Shown here: positions 1 through 8,534 of the stretch, piece by piece | Layout: each line of letters opens with the position of its first letter | Position numbering within the stretch: the first letter of the stretch is position 1 | Notes under the pieces: model-generated | Database searches by the model: none | What the model saw: only the letters and a program-made list of their open reading frames with translations | Told to the model about the DNA's origin: nothing | Source: Flavobacterium sp. WC2421 | GTDB taxonomy: Bacteria; Bacteroidota; Bacteroidia; Flavobacteriales; Flavobacteriaceae | Assembly (NCBI RefSeq): GCF_040822115.1 | Contig: NZ_CP162004.1 | Span: 2,294,001-2,358,000 of the forward strand | Direction of reading: 5' to 3' | DNA length: 64,000 nt | Made by a program: the position numbers and the translations under genes

Positions 1-1565
1 TGGTACATTGGAGAACGCTCTCTGTCAGCAATGCGTTGTAAGATGTCGATGTTTTCTTTAGCAATAACTAATCCCATTCTTTCTTGAGACTCGTTACCAA
101 TGATTTCCTTTGCCGAAAGGGTAGGGTCACCTACAGGTAATTTATCTAAATCAATTAATCCTCCAGTTTCTTCCACTAATTCCGAAAGGCAGTTTAAGTG
201 TCCACCTGCTCCGTGATCGTGAATAGAAACAATAGGGTTGATATCGCTTTCTACTAATCCACGAATGGCATTAGCAGCACGTTTTTGCATTTCTGGGTTC
301 GAACGTTGGATGGCATTCAATTCAATTCCTGAACTAAAAGCACCAGTATCAGCAGAAGAAACTGCCGCTCCACCCATTCCAATTCTATAATTTTCACCTC
401 CTAGGATAACAATTTTGTCTCCCGGTTGTGGCTTTTTCTTGATGGCTTGATCCAGTTTTCCGTAACCAATTCCACCGGCTTGCATGATCACTTTGTCGAA
501 ACCTAATTTACGAGCGTCTTCTTCGTGTTCGAAAGTAAGGATAGAACCAGTAATTAACGGTTGTCCGAATTTGTTTCCAAAATCAGATGCTCCATTTGAA
601 GCTTTGATTAGAATGTCCATTGGCGTTTGATACAACCATTTTCTTTCGGTCATGGCGTTTTCCCAAGGTCTGTTTTCTTCTAGACGTGAATACGAAGTCA
701 TGTAAACTGCAGTTCCTGCTAATGGCAACGAACCTTGTCCACCTGCTAAACGGTCGCGAATTTCTCCTCCTGCACCAGTCGCCGCTCCATTGAAAGGTTC
801 TACTGTTGTTGGGAAATTATGCGTTTCTGCTTTTAAGGAGATAACCGAATCAAAGTCTTTTAGTTCGTAGAAATCAGGTTTGTCAGCGCTTTTTGGCGCA
901 AACTGTTGTACACGTGGTCCTTTTACAAAAGCCACATTATCTTTATAAGCCGAAACGATATCGTTCGGGTTTTCTTGAGATGTTTTCTTGATTAATTTAA
1001 ATAAAGAAGAAGGCATTTCTTCACCATCAATTACAAAAGTCCCGTTGAAAATTTTGTGACGGCAGTGCTCTGAATTGGCTTGTGAGAAAGCAAAAACTTC
1101 AGAATCGGTTAATTTTCTACCTATTTTAATAGCTAGATTGTCCAAATATTCTACTTCTTCTGGACTTAAAGCCAAACCTTCGGACTGGTTGTATGCCGCA
1201 ATATCATCAATTTCCAAAATTGCTTCTGGCTCGATATTGATCGTAAAAATAGCTTGATTTAACTCGGCGTATTTTTGCGAAAGCATAGGATCAAAATCAG
1301 AAAAATCAGACGTAGCATGATGAAATTCTTCGATTCTAATGATTCCAGAAACACCCATATTTTGAGTAATTTCTACTGCATTAGTGCTCCAAGGCGTAAT
1401 CATAGTGGCGCGTGGACCAACAAAAAAATCCGTCAATACGGATTTTTCTATTTTATTTGAATTGGCAAAAAGCCAGTTTAATTTTGAAATGTCTTGAGCC
1501 GAAATTTCGTTTTGCGTTTGTACTGCAAAAACAGTTTTGCTTTGGTTTTCAAAGAAATGGATCAT
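1..1565 (-). CDS. purL: Phosphoribosylformylglycinamidine synthase, N-terminal part (runs off the window)
   Basis: This is the N-terminal part, about 520 residues, of the large single-chain FGAM synthase. The enzyme makes formylglycinamidine ribonucleotide from FGAR, glutamine and ATP in cytosolic purine synthesis. The start ATG is at 1565-1563 and the reading frame stays open to base 1, so the rest of the gene lies outside the window. The translation begins MIHFFENQSKTVFAV. It contains the PurL landmarks FSQANSEHCRHKIFNG, LKAETHNFPTTVEPF, a GGEIRDR loop and SIHDHGAGG, all typical of the N-terminal and AIR-synthase-like domains. The family is usually about 1,200 residues, so the glutaminase domain is missing only because of the window edge. 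The gene is transcribed alone in the visible region. Confidence 0.97.
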   Translation of the reverse strand, partial: MIHFFENQSKTVFAVQTQNEISAQDISKLNWLFANSNKIEKSVLTDFFVGPRATMITPWSTNAVEITQNMGVSGIIRIEEFHHATSDFSDFDPMLSQKYAELNQAIFTINIEPEAILEIDDIAAYNQSEGLALSPEEVEYLDNLAIKIGRKLTDSEVFAFSQANSEHCRHKIFNGTFVIDGEEMPSSLFKLIKKTSQENPNDIVSAYKDNVAFVKGPRVQQFAPKSADKPDFYELKDFDSVISLKAETHNFPTTVEPFNGAATGAGGEIRDRLAGGQGSLPLAGTAVYMTSYSRLEENRPWENAMTERKWLYQTPMDILIKASNGASDFGNKFGQPLITGSILTFEHEEDARKLGFDKVIMQAGGIGYGKLDQAIKKKPQPGDKIVILGGENYRIGMGGAAVSSADTGAFSSGIELNAIQRSNPEMQKRAANAIRGLVESDINPIVSIHDHGAGGHLNCLSELVEETGGLIDLDKLPVGDPTLSAKEIIGNESQERMGLVIAKENIDILQRIADRERSPMY

Positions 1566-1705
1566 TGTTGTGTAGTTTGTTGTATTACGGTGCAAATTTA
1601 GTTTAAAAAAGTAGTAAGAGCAAATGTGAAATACAAAGTATTTCATAAAATACCACAATTCATAAAATGCCTAAAATCTATTGTTTTAAATTTCTAAATA
1701 ACCTT

Positions 1706-3220
1706 TTATTTAGGAAAAGACATAGATTGAAAAGCACCTAAATCTGGCGGAGTAGTTCTTGTATTTCCAATGATATCCAGCGGAATCAAATAGGCCGAAT
1801 TCCCTTTTGCGAAAGCGCTAGAAGATTCGTCAATATTGAGTTTGTTAAGATTAACATTGAAAAACTTTGGACTTTGATTCAAAATAATTCCATTGTAATG
1901 CACAGGATCGGTTGCAAAGTGGTAAAGTGAATTGGTATTAGAACTGTCAAATTTTACTAAGCAATTATTGAATTGATACTCAAATGTTCCTGTACCGCTT
2001 TTATTTATAGCGATTTCATTAGTATAAGAACCATAGATGATACAGTTGTTAAAAGTGGCTTGGGTGAGGTCTTTCGTTTCTGGCGTTGCTCCCGAAATAG
2101 AATTGTCTATTGTGACTGCCAGCTGAGAGGAACTATTCCAATTGTTGTTAAATGTGGAATGTGTAAATTTATAATCTCCACCATAGGAGCAGGCCAAACT
2201 AGCTAAACCAGCTGAGTTGATCACTATATTTTCACCTACTATTTTCCCTGTTTGTGCCAAAATACCATAGGTAGAGGAGTCGTAAATTTGGGTATTTTTG
2301 ATAGAAGTAGTTGTTCCATCATTGTTTTGTATCAGTAATCCAATCGTAGCATTTTTAATTGTTAGATGGTTTATCAGATTGTTTGTGCTTCCACTACTGA
2401 GCCAAATAGTACCCCATTGACCAGGTACATCATCATATTGGGGTTCCAATCGGTCGCCTTCAAATACCACTTCTTTTTCTAAGTTGGCCGTAGTCGATTT
2501 TCCTCCGTTAATATTAATCGAAGCATTGTTGGCGACTATTAAACCAGAATTAGCATGAAAATAAACCCTGCTTCCCGCATCAAAAACGGCGGTTTTACCA
2601 GTTGGAACGGCCGCATAACCATAAATAACGTAGGGCTTTTTATTGGTAAAAATGAGTTCATTTCCATTTATAGGATTGTTTTCATCGAGGTAAAACCCTT
2701 CTATTTGTTGATCTCCTATAGGCAGTGTTTCGGTAGTTCCATCAGCAAGACGTTTGGGATATAGAAAAACCGCATCTTGGATTAGCGTAACGAGTGCTAC
2801 TTTTTGTGCATTTTCGCCACTATCAAATTGAATTTGGTCAGTGTATAAAAAATCAGTTGGATTTGCATCAGCAATTGCCGCTGTTGTTTCGATGAAAATA
2901 TACAAACTGTCTTTGGCTAAAAGGGTCACATCAGTAAAAAGCTTTCCGTTTGTTCCTTGCATTCCGTCTACGGTCAAGCGGTATTTTGAACTTAGTCCTT
3001 TGCCTAGTTGTATGGTAGGAATATTAATATCGTTTTTGCTGTGGTTGTATACTTTAAGTCGGTAGGTACTAGAACCAATGTTTGTAAAAACGGTATCCAG
3101 ATAAATGGTGTCCTTTGAAAATGCTAAATCTCCTGTACTTAGAACGGTCTCAAAATCGGATCGACAGGAACAGATGGAGATGAATATTCCAATAAAAAAC
3201 AAGAATTTGATGGGACGCAT
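1706..3220 (-). CDS. Beta-helix repeat lipoprotein
   Basis: A 504-residue secreted protein with a lipoprotein signal at the N-terminus: hydrophobic FLFFIGIFISI followed by CSC, so a lipidated Cys near residue 17-19. The middle part, roughly residues 190-430, has recurring short beta-strand units rich in N, G, I and V (for example ANNASININGG, NHLTIKNATIGLLIQNND and KNTQIYDSSTYGILA). These look like a right-handed parallel beta-helix of the pectate-lyase-like kind. No catalytic residues could be assigned. The protein is probably anchored in the outer membrane and may bind or process carbohydrate; that role is inferred from the fold only. It lies downstream of purL on the same strand with about 140 bp between them. 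The final residues (DLGAFQ) are a common ending in this flavobacterial family. Confidence 0.8.
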   Translation of the reverse strand: MRPIKFLFFIGIFISICSCRSDFETVLSTGDLAFSKDTIYLDTVFTNIGSSTYRLKVYNHSKNDINIPTIQLGKGLSSKYRLTVDGMQGTNGKLFTDVTLLAKDSLYIFIETTAAIADANPTDFLYTDQIQFDSGENAQKVALVTLIQDAVFLYPKRLADGTTETLPIGDQQIEGFYLDENNPINGNELIFTNKKPYVIYGYAAVPTGKTAVFDAGSRVYFHANSGLIVANNASININGGKSTTANLEKEVVFEGDRLEPQYDDVPGQWGTIWLSSGSTNNLINHLTIKNATIGLLIQNNDGTTTSIKNTQIYDSSTYGILAQTGKIVGENIVINSAGLASLACSYGGDYKFTHSTFNNNWNSSSQLAVTIDNSISGATPETKDLTQATFNNCIIYGSYTNEIAINKSGTGTFEYQFNNCLVKFDSSNTNSLYHFATDPVHYNGIILNQSPKFFNVNLNKLNIDESSSAFAKGNSAYLIPLDIIGNTRTTPPDLGAFQSMSFPK

Positions 3221-3357
3221 TGTGATTAATTTTTGTAAAAATAGGGAAAATCTTATTTGTATGTTGTGGCTTTTTCAAATTTGAATTTAGAATAACAACT
3301 GCATTTGTTATTTTATGACTCATCTTTTATTTAATTTTACATTTTAAAGCTAAGAAT

Positions 3358-3795
3358 ATGACCTTCGATAAAGATAAAATCCTAAATTATTGCAATCAAA
3401 TTTCCGAAAACACTTTGATGAGCACTTTAAATATCACTTATACAGATGCTGGTGAAGATTATCTAGTTGCCACAATGCCAGTAAATCCATCAGTACACCA
3501 ACCAATGGGATTGTTACATGGTGGAGCATCAGTGGCATTGGCTGAAAGTGTGGGAAGTGCTGCTTCGATGTTATACGTAAATGCGGATGTAAGCGAAGTG
3601 CGCGGAATAGAAATTTCCGCCAATCATTTGAAAGCAAAACGAGACGGAATGGTGACGGCAACTGCAAAAATAGTTCATAAGGGACGTAGCATTCATCTTT
3701 GGGAAATACGCATTACAGATGAAAGTGATAACTTGATTTCGCTTTGTAAATTGACAAATATGATTTTGCCAAAAAGAAAAATGGAAGGTAAATAA
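3358..3795 (+). CDS. menI: Hotdog-fold thioesterase, probably DHNA-CoA hydrolase
   Basis: A 145-residue PaaI-type hotdog thioesterase. The family signature is the stretch HQPMGLLHGGASVALAESVG around residues 45-65, which holds the helix and the conserved HGG and the acidic residue used in acyl-CoA hydrolysis. The stop codon overlaps the ATG of the following isochorismate synthase gene (TAATG), so the two are translationally coupled. Given that coupling, the likely role is hydrolysis of 1,4-dihydroxy-2-naphthoyl-CoA in menaquinone synthesis. Membership of the family is clear from the sequence; the substrate is inferred from the neighbour. A general acyl-CoA thioesterase remains possible. Confidence 0.85.
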   Translation: MTFDKDKILNYCNQISENTLMSTLNITYTDAGEDYLVATMPVNPSVHQPMGLLHGGASVALAESVGSAASMLYVNADVSEVRGIEISANHLKAKRDGMVTATAKIVHKGRSIHLWEIRITDESDNLISLCKLTNMILPKRKMEGK

Positions 3796-4880
3796 TGGAA
3801 TTAATTTTAGATAAAGCCAAGCGTCAATTCACACAAAAACTACCTTTTGTACTCTATTGCAAACCCAATTCAGATACCGTAATTGGGCTTTTTCAGCAAA
3901 ATGATGATTTGTATAAACTCAATGATTTTAACGAAAAGGGATTCGTTTTTGCTTCTTTTGAAGGCAATCAAAACTATTTGATTCCAGAAAATCAGTCCAA
4001 AAGAGAAAGTGTTATTTGGGAGAAAAAAAGAGCGATTGTTGCTGAAGTTATAGGTAATAATGTGGATGAAGAAGCTAAAAATAACTTTGAAAAGGTAGTA
4101 TGCAAAGGAATCCAAGCTATAGAAAGGGATGAATTTAAAAAAGTGGTTTTGTCTCGAAAAGAGATTCTGGAGCTAGACGATTTTCAATTTGAAACTGTTT
4201 TCGAAAATTTAGTGCAGCTATATCCTTCTACTTTTGTGTATTGTTTTTACCATCCAAAAGTAGGCATGTGGCTTGGTGCTACCCCCGAACAATTATTGAA
4301 AGCCAATAAAAATAGTTTTGAGACGATCGCTTTGGCAGGTACTCAAAAAGACATGGGTTTGGCTGAGATTGTATGGGAGAATAAAGAAAAGGAAGAACAA
4401 CAAATTGTGACCGATTATATCGTTAATAAATTAGAAAATGTAGCTACAGAAGTTATAGTTTCAAAACCTTATAGTATAAAAGCGGGAAGCATCTGGCATA
4501 TAAAAACAGATATTTCAGGCGTATTGAATGCTGATTTTAGTTTGCAGCAAGTAGTTTGTTTACTGCATCCTACACCGGCAGTTTGTGGTTTGCCCAAAGA
4601 AAAAGCAAAAGCCTTTATTTTGGAAAATGAAAACTATGATAGGGATTTTTATACAGGATATTTGGGAGAATTGAATTGTAGTTTTGCTACTGATTCGGGA
4701 AGCACCGATTTATTTGTTAATTTGCGATGCATGCAAGTAGAAGTGGATTCAAAGAAAAAAGAGACTAGGGCTTATTTGTATATGGGTTGCGGTATCACAA
4801 AAGATAGCGTGCCTGAGAAGGAATGGAATGAAAGTATCAATAAATCAATGACGATGAAGAAAGTGTTGATTAGAAATTAG
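3795..4880 (+). CDS. menF: Isochorismate synthase (chorismate-binding enzyme)
   Basis: A 361-residue chorismate-binding enzyme that converts chorismate to isochorismate, the first step of menaquinone synthesis. Visible family motifs are KKVVLSRKEILEL, GMWLGATPEQLL, the FETIALAGTQ strand, HPTPAVCGLPKEKA and the C-terminal YDRDFYTGYLGE, in the correct order for EntC/MenF enzymes. The length is slightly shorter than E. coli MenF, as is usual in Bacteroidota. It starts inside the stop of the thioesterase gene. No siderophore genes are nearby, so a menaquinone role is favoured over enterobactin-like synthesis. No menD is present in the window. Confidence 0.93.
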   Translation: MELILDKAKRQFTQKLPFVLYCKPNSDTVIGLFQQNDDLYKLNDFNEKGFVFASFEGNQNYLIPENQSKRESVIWEKKRAIVAEVIGNNVDEEAKNNFEKVVCKGIQAIERDEFKKVVLSRKEILELDDFQFETVFENLVQLYPSTFVYCFYHPKVGMWLGATPEQLLKANKNSFETIALAGTQKDMGLAEIVWENKEKEEQQIVTDYIVNKLENVATEVIVSKPYSIKAGSIWHIKTDISGVLNADFSLQQVVCLLHPTPAVCGLPKEKAKAFILENENYDRDFYTGYLGELNCSFATDSGSTDLFVNLRCMQVEVDSKKKETRAYLYMGCGITKDSVPEKEWNESINKSMTMKKVLIRN

Positions 4881-4935
4881 AAGGGTGTATGGGAAACTTT
4901 AAACCTGAAACAAAAGAAACTTTAAACAAAAAAAA

Positions 4936-5652
4936 ATGAAACTAGATATATTAGCTTTTGGAGCGCATCCAGATGATGTTGAATTGGGTTGTGCAGGAAC
5001 GATATTAAAAGAAATTTCCTTAGGGAAAACAGTTGGGATAATTGATTTGACAAGAGGAGAACTAGGAACCAGAGGTTCTGCGGAAATTAGAGATAGTGAA
5101 GCGAATGCAGCAGGAAAAATTTTAGGAGTTTCAGTTCGTGAAAATCTTGAAATGCGTGATGGTTTTTTTGTCAATGATGAAAAGCATCAATTAGAAATCA
5201 TAAAAATGATTCGCAAGTACAAACCAGAAATTGTATTGTGTAATGCGATTGATGATCGCCACATCGACCATGGAAAAGGAAGTAAGCTGGTTTCTGATGC
5301 TTGTTTTTTATCGGGACTTATGAAGATAGAAACAGTTATTGATAACGAAAAGCAAACAGCTTGGAGACCTAAGTTAGTCTATCATTATATTCAATGGAAA
5401 AATATCGAGCCTGACTTTGTAGTGGACATAACTGGATTTACCGATAAAAAAATCGAATCCATTTTAGCGTACCGTTCCCAATTTTATGATCCAGATTCTA
5501 ATGAACCCGAATCTCCAATTACGTCCAAAAACTTCTTAGAAAGCTTGAATTACCGCTCTAGAGATTTAGGGAGACTTGCAGGGGTAGATCATGCTGAAGG
5601 TTTTACTGTAGAAAGATATTTGGCAGTCAATAGCTTAGGAGATTTGAAGTAA
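4936..5652 (+). CDS. bshB1: Bacillithiol biosynthesis deacetylase BshB1
   Basis: A 238-residue PIG-L/LmbE-family zinc deacetylase. The N-terminal motif AHPDDVELGCAGT holds the metal ligands (HPDD), and DDRHIDHGKG near residue 110 holds the third ligand region. The sequence DLTRGELGTRGS is characteristic of BshB1, which removes the acetyl group from N-acetylglucosaminyl-malate in bacillithiol synthesis. The gene is preceded by a 40-bp leader with two copies of GAAACTTTAAAC and a poly-A tract ending in the start codon. It is 55 bp after menF and could be read through from it. Confidence 0.93.
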   Translation: MKLDILAFGAHPDDVELGCAGTILKEISLGKTVGIIDLTRGELGTRGSAEIRDSEANAAGKILGVSVRENLEMRDGFFVNDEKHQLEIIKMIRKYKPEIVLCNAIDDRHIDHGKGSKLVSDACFLSGLMKIETVIDNEKQTAWRPKLVYHYIQWKNIEPDFVVDITGFTDKKIESILAYRSQFYDPDSNEPESPITSKNFLESLNYRSRDLGRLAGVDHAEGFTVERYLAVNSLGDLK

Positions 5653-5726
5653 ATTTGCTGTAAATTTTTAAAAAAAACTTTTGCAGAAGTAAACTTTAGT
5701 TGTATATTTGCCACCGCTAAGCAAAT

Positions 5727-5801
5727 GGTGGTTGTAGCTCAGTTGGTTAGAGCATCGGTTTGTGGTACCGAGGGTCGCGGGTTCGAGCCCCGTCTCCCAC
5801 C
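5727..5801 (+). tRNA. tRNA-His (anticodon GTG)
   Basis: A cloverleaf can be folded by eye. The D-stem is GCTC/GAGC, the anticodon stem TCGGT/ACCGA surrounds loop TTGTGGT with anticodon GTG at 5762-5764, and the T-arm is GCGGG-TTCGAGC-CCCGT. The extra 5' G (G-1, base 5727) opposite C73 (5801) is the identity mark of tRNA-His. The acceptor stem has two non-pairing positions (T5-C68 and T6-T67 in tRNA numbering). The CCA end is not fully encoded. A strong hairpin terminator follows at once. Confidence 0.95.
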
Positions 5802-5810
5802 CAGAAAGCA

Positions 5811-5840
5811 AAAGCCTTGAAGAAATTCAAGGCTTTTTTT
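5811..5840 (+). terminator. Rho-independent terminator after tRNA-His
   Basis: A perfect hairpin with arms AAAGCCTTGAA and TTCAAGGCTTT and a GAAA loop, followed by a T-run. It lies 10 bases after the tRNA and most likely ends its transcript. Confidence 0.85.
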
Positions 5841-5856
5841 GTGGAATAAAGGCAAC

Positions 5857-5890
5857 GAAAAGAGCTTTGAATTTCTTCAAAGCTCTTTTC
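5857..5890. terminator. Bidirectional hairpin terminator
   Basis: A 15-bp perfect stem (GAAAAGAGCTTTGAA and its complement) closes a TTTC loop, with A-run and T-run arms. It sits between tRNA-His and the convergent M28 peptidase gene and could serve both strands. Confidence 0.7.
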
Positions 5891-5948
5891 TATTTAGCAC
5901 AAGTACTTAGCTCACTGTAACGCTAGTATAAGCGAGGATAGGTACTAC

Positions 5949-6965
5949 TTATTTTTTATCTACAACAGGTCGGTTTTCACGATTTGCAAGATCCCAAGCG
6001 ATAGTAAATGCCAGTTGGGTTCTTTTGGCTAAAGCATCGTATTCAATCTTGTCAGGAGTATCTGTTTTTTTATGGTAATCAGCATGAACACCATTGAAAA
6101 TAAATACAGATGGAATGCCATGTTTAGCAAAGTTATAATGATCTGAGCGCTCGTAGAAATGATTTGGATCAGCAAGATCATTGTATTTGTAATCGATATC
6201 CATTTTAGTGTATTTAGCGTTTGCCAAAGTACAAATGGCATCCAAATCACTTGATAAACGATCTGCACCTATTAAATAGACATAGTTATTTGTGTTTGCA
6301 TGTTCAACATCACGACGTCCAATCATATCAATATTAATATCGGTAATCGTGTTCTCAAAAGGGAATAAAGGATGTTCAGAATAATAACTGGAACCTAGTA
6401 ATCCGTGCTCTTCACCAGTTGCATGAAAAAACAGAATAGATCGCTTAGGTCCGTGTCCTTCTTTTTTGGCTATTTCGAATGCTTGTGCGATTTCTAATAA
6501 GGCAACTGTTCCAGAGCCATCATCGTCGGCACCATTGTACACATCACCATTTTTAACCCCTACGTGGTCGTAATGTGCTGAGACTACAATCACCTCGTCT
6601 GGTTTCTCAGAACCTTCGATAAAAGCCCAGATATTTTCAGAACTGTTTAATTTGTCACCGTATCTTTTGTTTAAGGCTTCAGCAGGTACATTTTGAAAAA
6701 AGCTAGTTGCACCTTTGGGGAAAGAAATGTTATTTTTTTTGTATTGACTGATTAGGTATTGACCGGCTTTCTTTTGTCCTGTAGACCCCGTTTCTCGTCC
6801 TTCCATAGAATCGGCAGCTACGATGTAAAGATGTGTTTTTAATTCAGATGCCGTAATAGTATTCATGTATTTTGTAGGGTTGCTGTTGTCTTGTTCAACA
6901 GCTGTTTTTGCACTGGAGCATGAGAATGCTACAGCTAATGCAAAAAAAGAAATTACTTTTTTCAT
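5949..6965 (-). CDS. M28-family zinc peptidase lipoprotein
   Basis: A 338-residue exported metallopeptidase. The signal peptide MKKVISFFALAVAFSC ends in a lipobox Cys near residue 16. The M28 zinc ligands are visible in order: SAHYDHVGV (His and Asp), YNGADDDGSGTVALLE (bridging Asp), ATGEEHG (Glu pair), NIDMIGR (Asp) and the late SDHYNFAKHGIPS region (His). This is the pattern of aminopeptidase Y/S-like enzymes that trim peptides outside the cytoplasm. The gene follows the dienelactone hydrolase gene by 20 bp on the same strand, so the two probably form one transcript. No regulatory site was seen. Confidence 0.93.
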   Translation of the reverse strand: MKKVISFFALAVAFSCSSAKTAVEQDNSNPTKYMNTITASELKTHLYIVAADSMEGRETGSTGQKKAGQYLISQYKKNNISFPKGATSFFQNVPAEALNKRYGDKLNSSENIWAFIEGSEKPDEVIVVSAHYDHVGVKNGDVYNGADDDGSGTVALLEIAQAFEIAKKEGHGPKRSILFFHATGEEHGLLGSSYYSEHPLFPFENTITDINIDMIGRRDVEHANTNNYVYLIGADRLSSDLDAICTLANAKYTKMDIDYKYNDLADPNHFYERSDHYNFAKHGIPSVFIFNGVHADYHKKTDTPDKIEYDALAKRTQLAFTIAWDLANRENRPVVDKK

Positions 6966-6985
6966 TTATGAAATATTGGTTGTTA

Positions 6986-7759
6986 TTATTTTTTTAGGAC
7001 TTCGTTTAGGAAAAGTTTCAAATGTTCGAAAGAACGTTTGGCCGCTTTTTCATTGTAAGCTGCTCCTTTAGAATTATCATTTCCATATTCAGGATTGGTA
7101 AAACCGTGCACAGCATTAGCATAATAAATCATTTGCCAGTCGGCTTTCGTATCACGCATTTCTTGTTGGAATGCAGTAATTTCTGCTGCAGATTCATAAG
7201 GATCATCTGCACCATGACAAACTAAAACTTTGGCAGTAATAGGCTCAGTAGGTCTAGCCGCATCTTTTGCTAATCCGCCGTGGAAAGACACGACACCTTT
7301 TACATTGATATGTCCGCGAGCCGCTTCCAATGCACCTGTACCACCAAAACAATATCCTATAACTACTATATTATCTGGGTTTGCACCCGCTTTAATAAGT
7401 TGGTTTAAGGCTAGTGTAATTCTTTTTTGGTATTCGGTGTAGTTGGTTTTGTAATAACCGGCACTTTTTCCCGCTTCAGCATTGTCTTTAGGATAATTTC
7501 CTTCTCCATAGATATCAGCAATAAAGGCATAGTACCCTAAGCTTCCTAAACTAGTGGCGATGTCTTTGGATGCTTTATCGATTCCTTTCCAAGCGGGAAG
7601 AATCAGAATTCCTGGTTTTTGAATGCTTTTTTTTGAAGGTGCGATTTCAAAACCATTTAAAATTTGTGCTCCATCTTTATAAGTCACTGCTTTTAACTGG
7701 GCAAAAGCACCATTAGAATAAATTAAGATTCCTAAAACTAAAAACTTTATATTTTTCAT
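6986..7759 (-). CDS. Dienelactone hydrolase-family protein with signal peptide
   Basis: A 257-residue alpha/beta hydrolase. Residues 1-20 (MKNIKFLVLGILIYSNGAFA) form a cleavable signal peptide, so it acts in the periplasm. The nucleophile is Cys in VVIGYCFGGTGA (about residue 137), with Asp in CHGADDPYESAAE and His in AVHGFTNPEYGND, the C-D-H triad of dienelactone hydrolases. True chlorocatechol-pathway enzymes are cytosolic, and no aromatic degradation genes are nearby, so the natural substrate is unknown. It is the first gene of a pair with the M28 peptidase. Confidence 0.9.
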   Translation of the reverse strand: MKNIKFLVLGILIYSNGAFAQLKAVTYKDGAQILNGFEIAPSKKSIQKPGILILPAWKGIDKASKDIATSLGSLGYYAFIADIYGEGNYPKDNAEAGKSAGYYKTNYTEYQKRITLALNQLIKAGANPDNIVVIGYCFGGTGALEAARGHINVKGVVSFHGGLAKDAARPTEPITAKVLVCHGADDPYESAAEITAFQQEMRDTKADWQMIYYANAVHGFTNPEYGNDNSKGAAYNEKAAKRSFEHLKLFLNEVLKK

Positions 7760-7855
7760 AGTTGTTATATTTTACACAAATATCTGAATTTATTTGTTAT
7801 TTTTTTAAATTAGGAACTCATTTTCAACTTTTAGGGCAATCTATTTTTATTATGA

Positions 7856-8308
7856 TTAAAGGCTTATGTTTCTTTTGAATGCACAACCCAGTTCTATCAT
7901 GGAATCTGTTTTTGCAATTCCTTGAATGGTGTCGATTTTTTCATACAGTAATTTTCTCATGTGTTCATGATCAGTAGCAATCATTTTTATGTATAAAGTA
8001 AAAGAACCAGTAATGTAATAACATTCAGTTACTTCAGGTATTTTTTTTAACTCTTCAATAACTCTGCTGGAATCCTCGTCTTTATTTAGTGTGATTCCGG
8101 TGAATGCACCCCAATCGTAACCAATTTTTTTTTCGTTTATGATGGGTTTGATTCCGGTTATTATCCCTTGATCGAATAAACGGTTGATGCGCTGATGAAC
8201 CATTGTATTTGAGATTTTTAAAGCTGTAGCAATTGCAGAATAGGCCATTCGCCCATCTTTTTCTAACTCTTTGATGATTTTTATGTCGAATTCATCTAAT
8301 ACATCCAT
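7856..8308 (-). CDS. Lrp/AsnC-family transcriptional regulator
   Basis: A 150-residue regulator with an N-terminal winged HTH (residues 1-60, IIKELEKDGRMAYSAIATAL and NRLFDQGIITG) and a C-terminal RAM effector-binding domain (residues 65-145, VTECYYITGSFTLYIKM). It is transcribed away from the ornithine aminotransferase and arginase operon, with 226 bp between. Regulation of arginine catabolism in response to an amino acid is the natural inference. In related bacteria an Lrp-type gene commonly accompanies rocD. Confidence 0.93.
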   Translation of the reverse strand: MDVLDEFDIKIIKELEKDGRMAYSAIATALKISNTMVHQRINRLFDQGIITGIKPIINEKKIGYDWGAFTGITLNKDEDSSRVIEELKKIPEVTECYYITGSFTLYIKMIATDHEHMRKLLYEKIDTIQGIAKTDSMIELGCAFKRNISL

Positions 8309-8475
8309 GGAATTTATTTTTTTGATTATAAATGCGTATTTTTATGGGTCTAAATGTAGTTATTATTTTTTATAAATCAATAAATGTAGATTTGTTATAA
8401 TGACTTTTTTAATATCATTATTAATTAAAATTAACTTTAATACCTATATATTAAGTCAAATTTACGTTTTTATTA

Positions 8476-8506
8476 TTGTTTAATAAAAAAAATATTTGTA
8501 GATTTG
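8476..8506 (+). promoter_or_regulatory. Bacteroidota-type promoter for the rocD-arginase operon
   Basis: A -33 TTG (8476-8478) and a -7 box TAGATTTG (8499-8506, consensus TAnnTTTG) are 20 bp apart, 28 bp before the rocD ATG. A second TAGATTTG lies at 8387-8394 and may be a further start or part of the regulator-binding region. Confidence 0.6.
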
Positions 8507-8534
8507 TGCTTTAAGAACGCAAAAAAAAGACATC

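Noticed and set aside
5727..5801. tRNA-His as an integration site for a mobile island
   Set aside because: The neighbours on both sides are ordinary core genes and no tRNA-end repeat was found.
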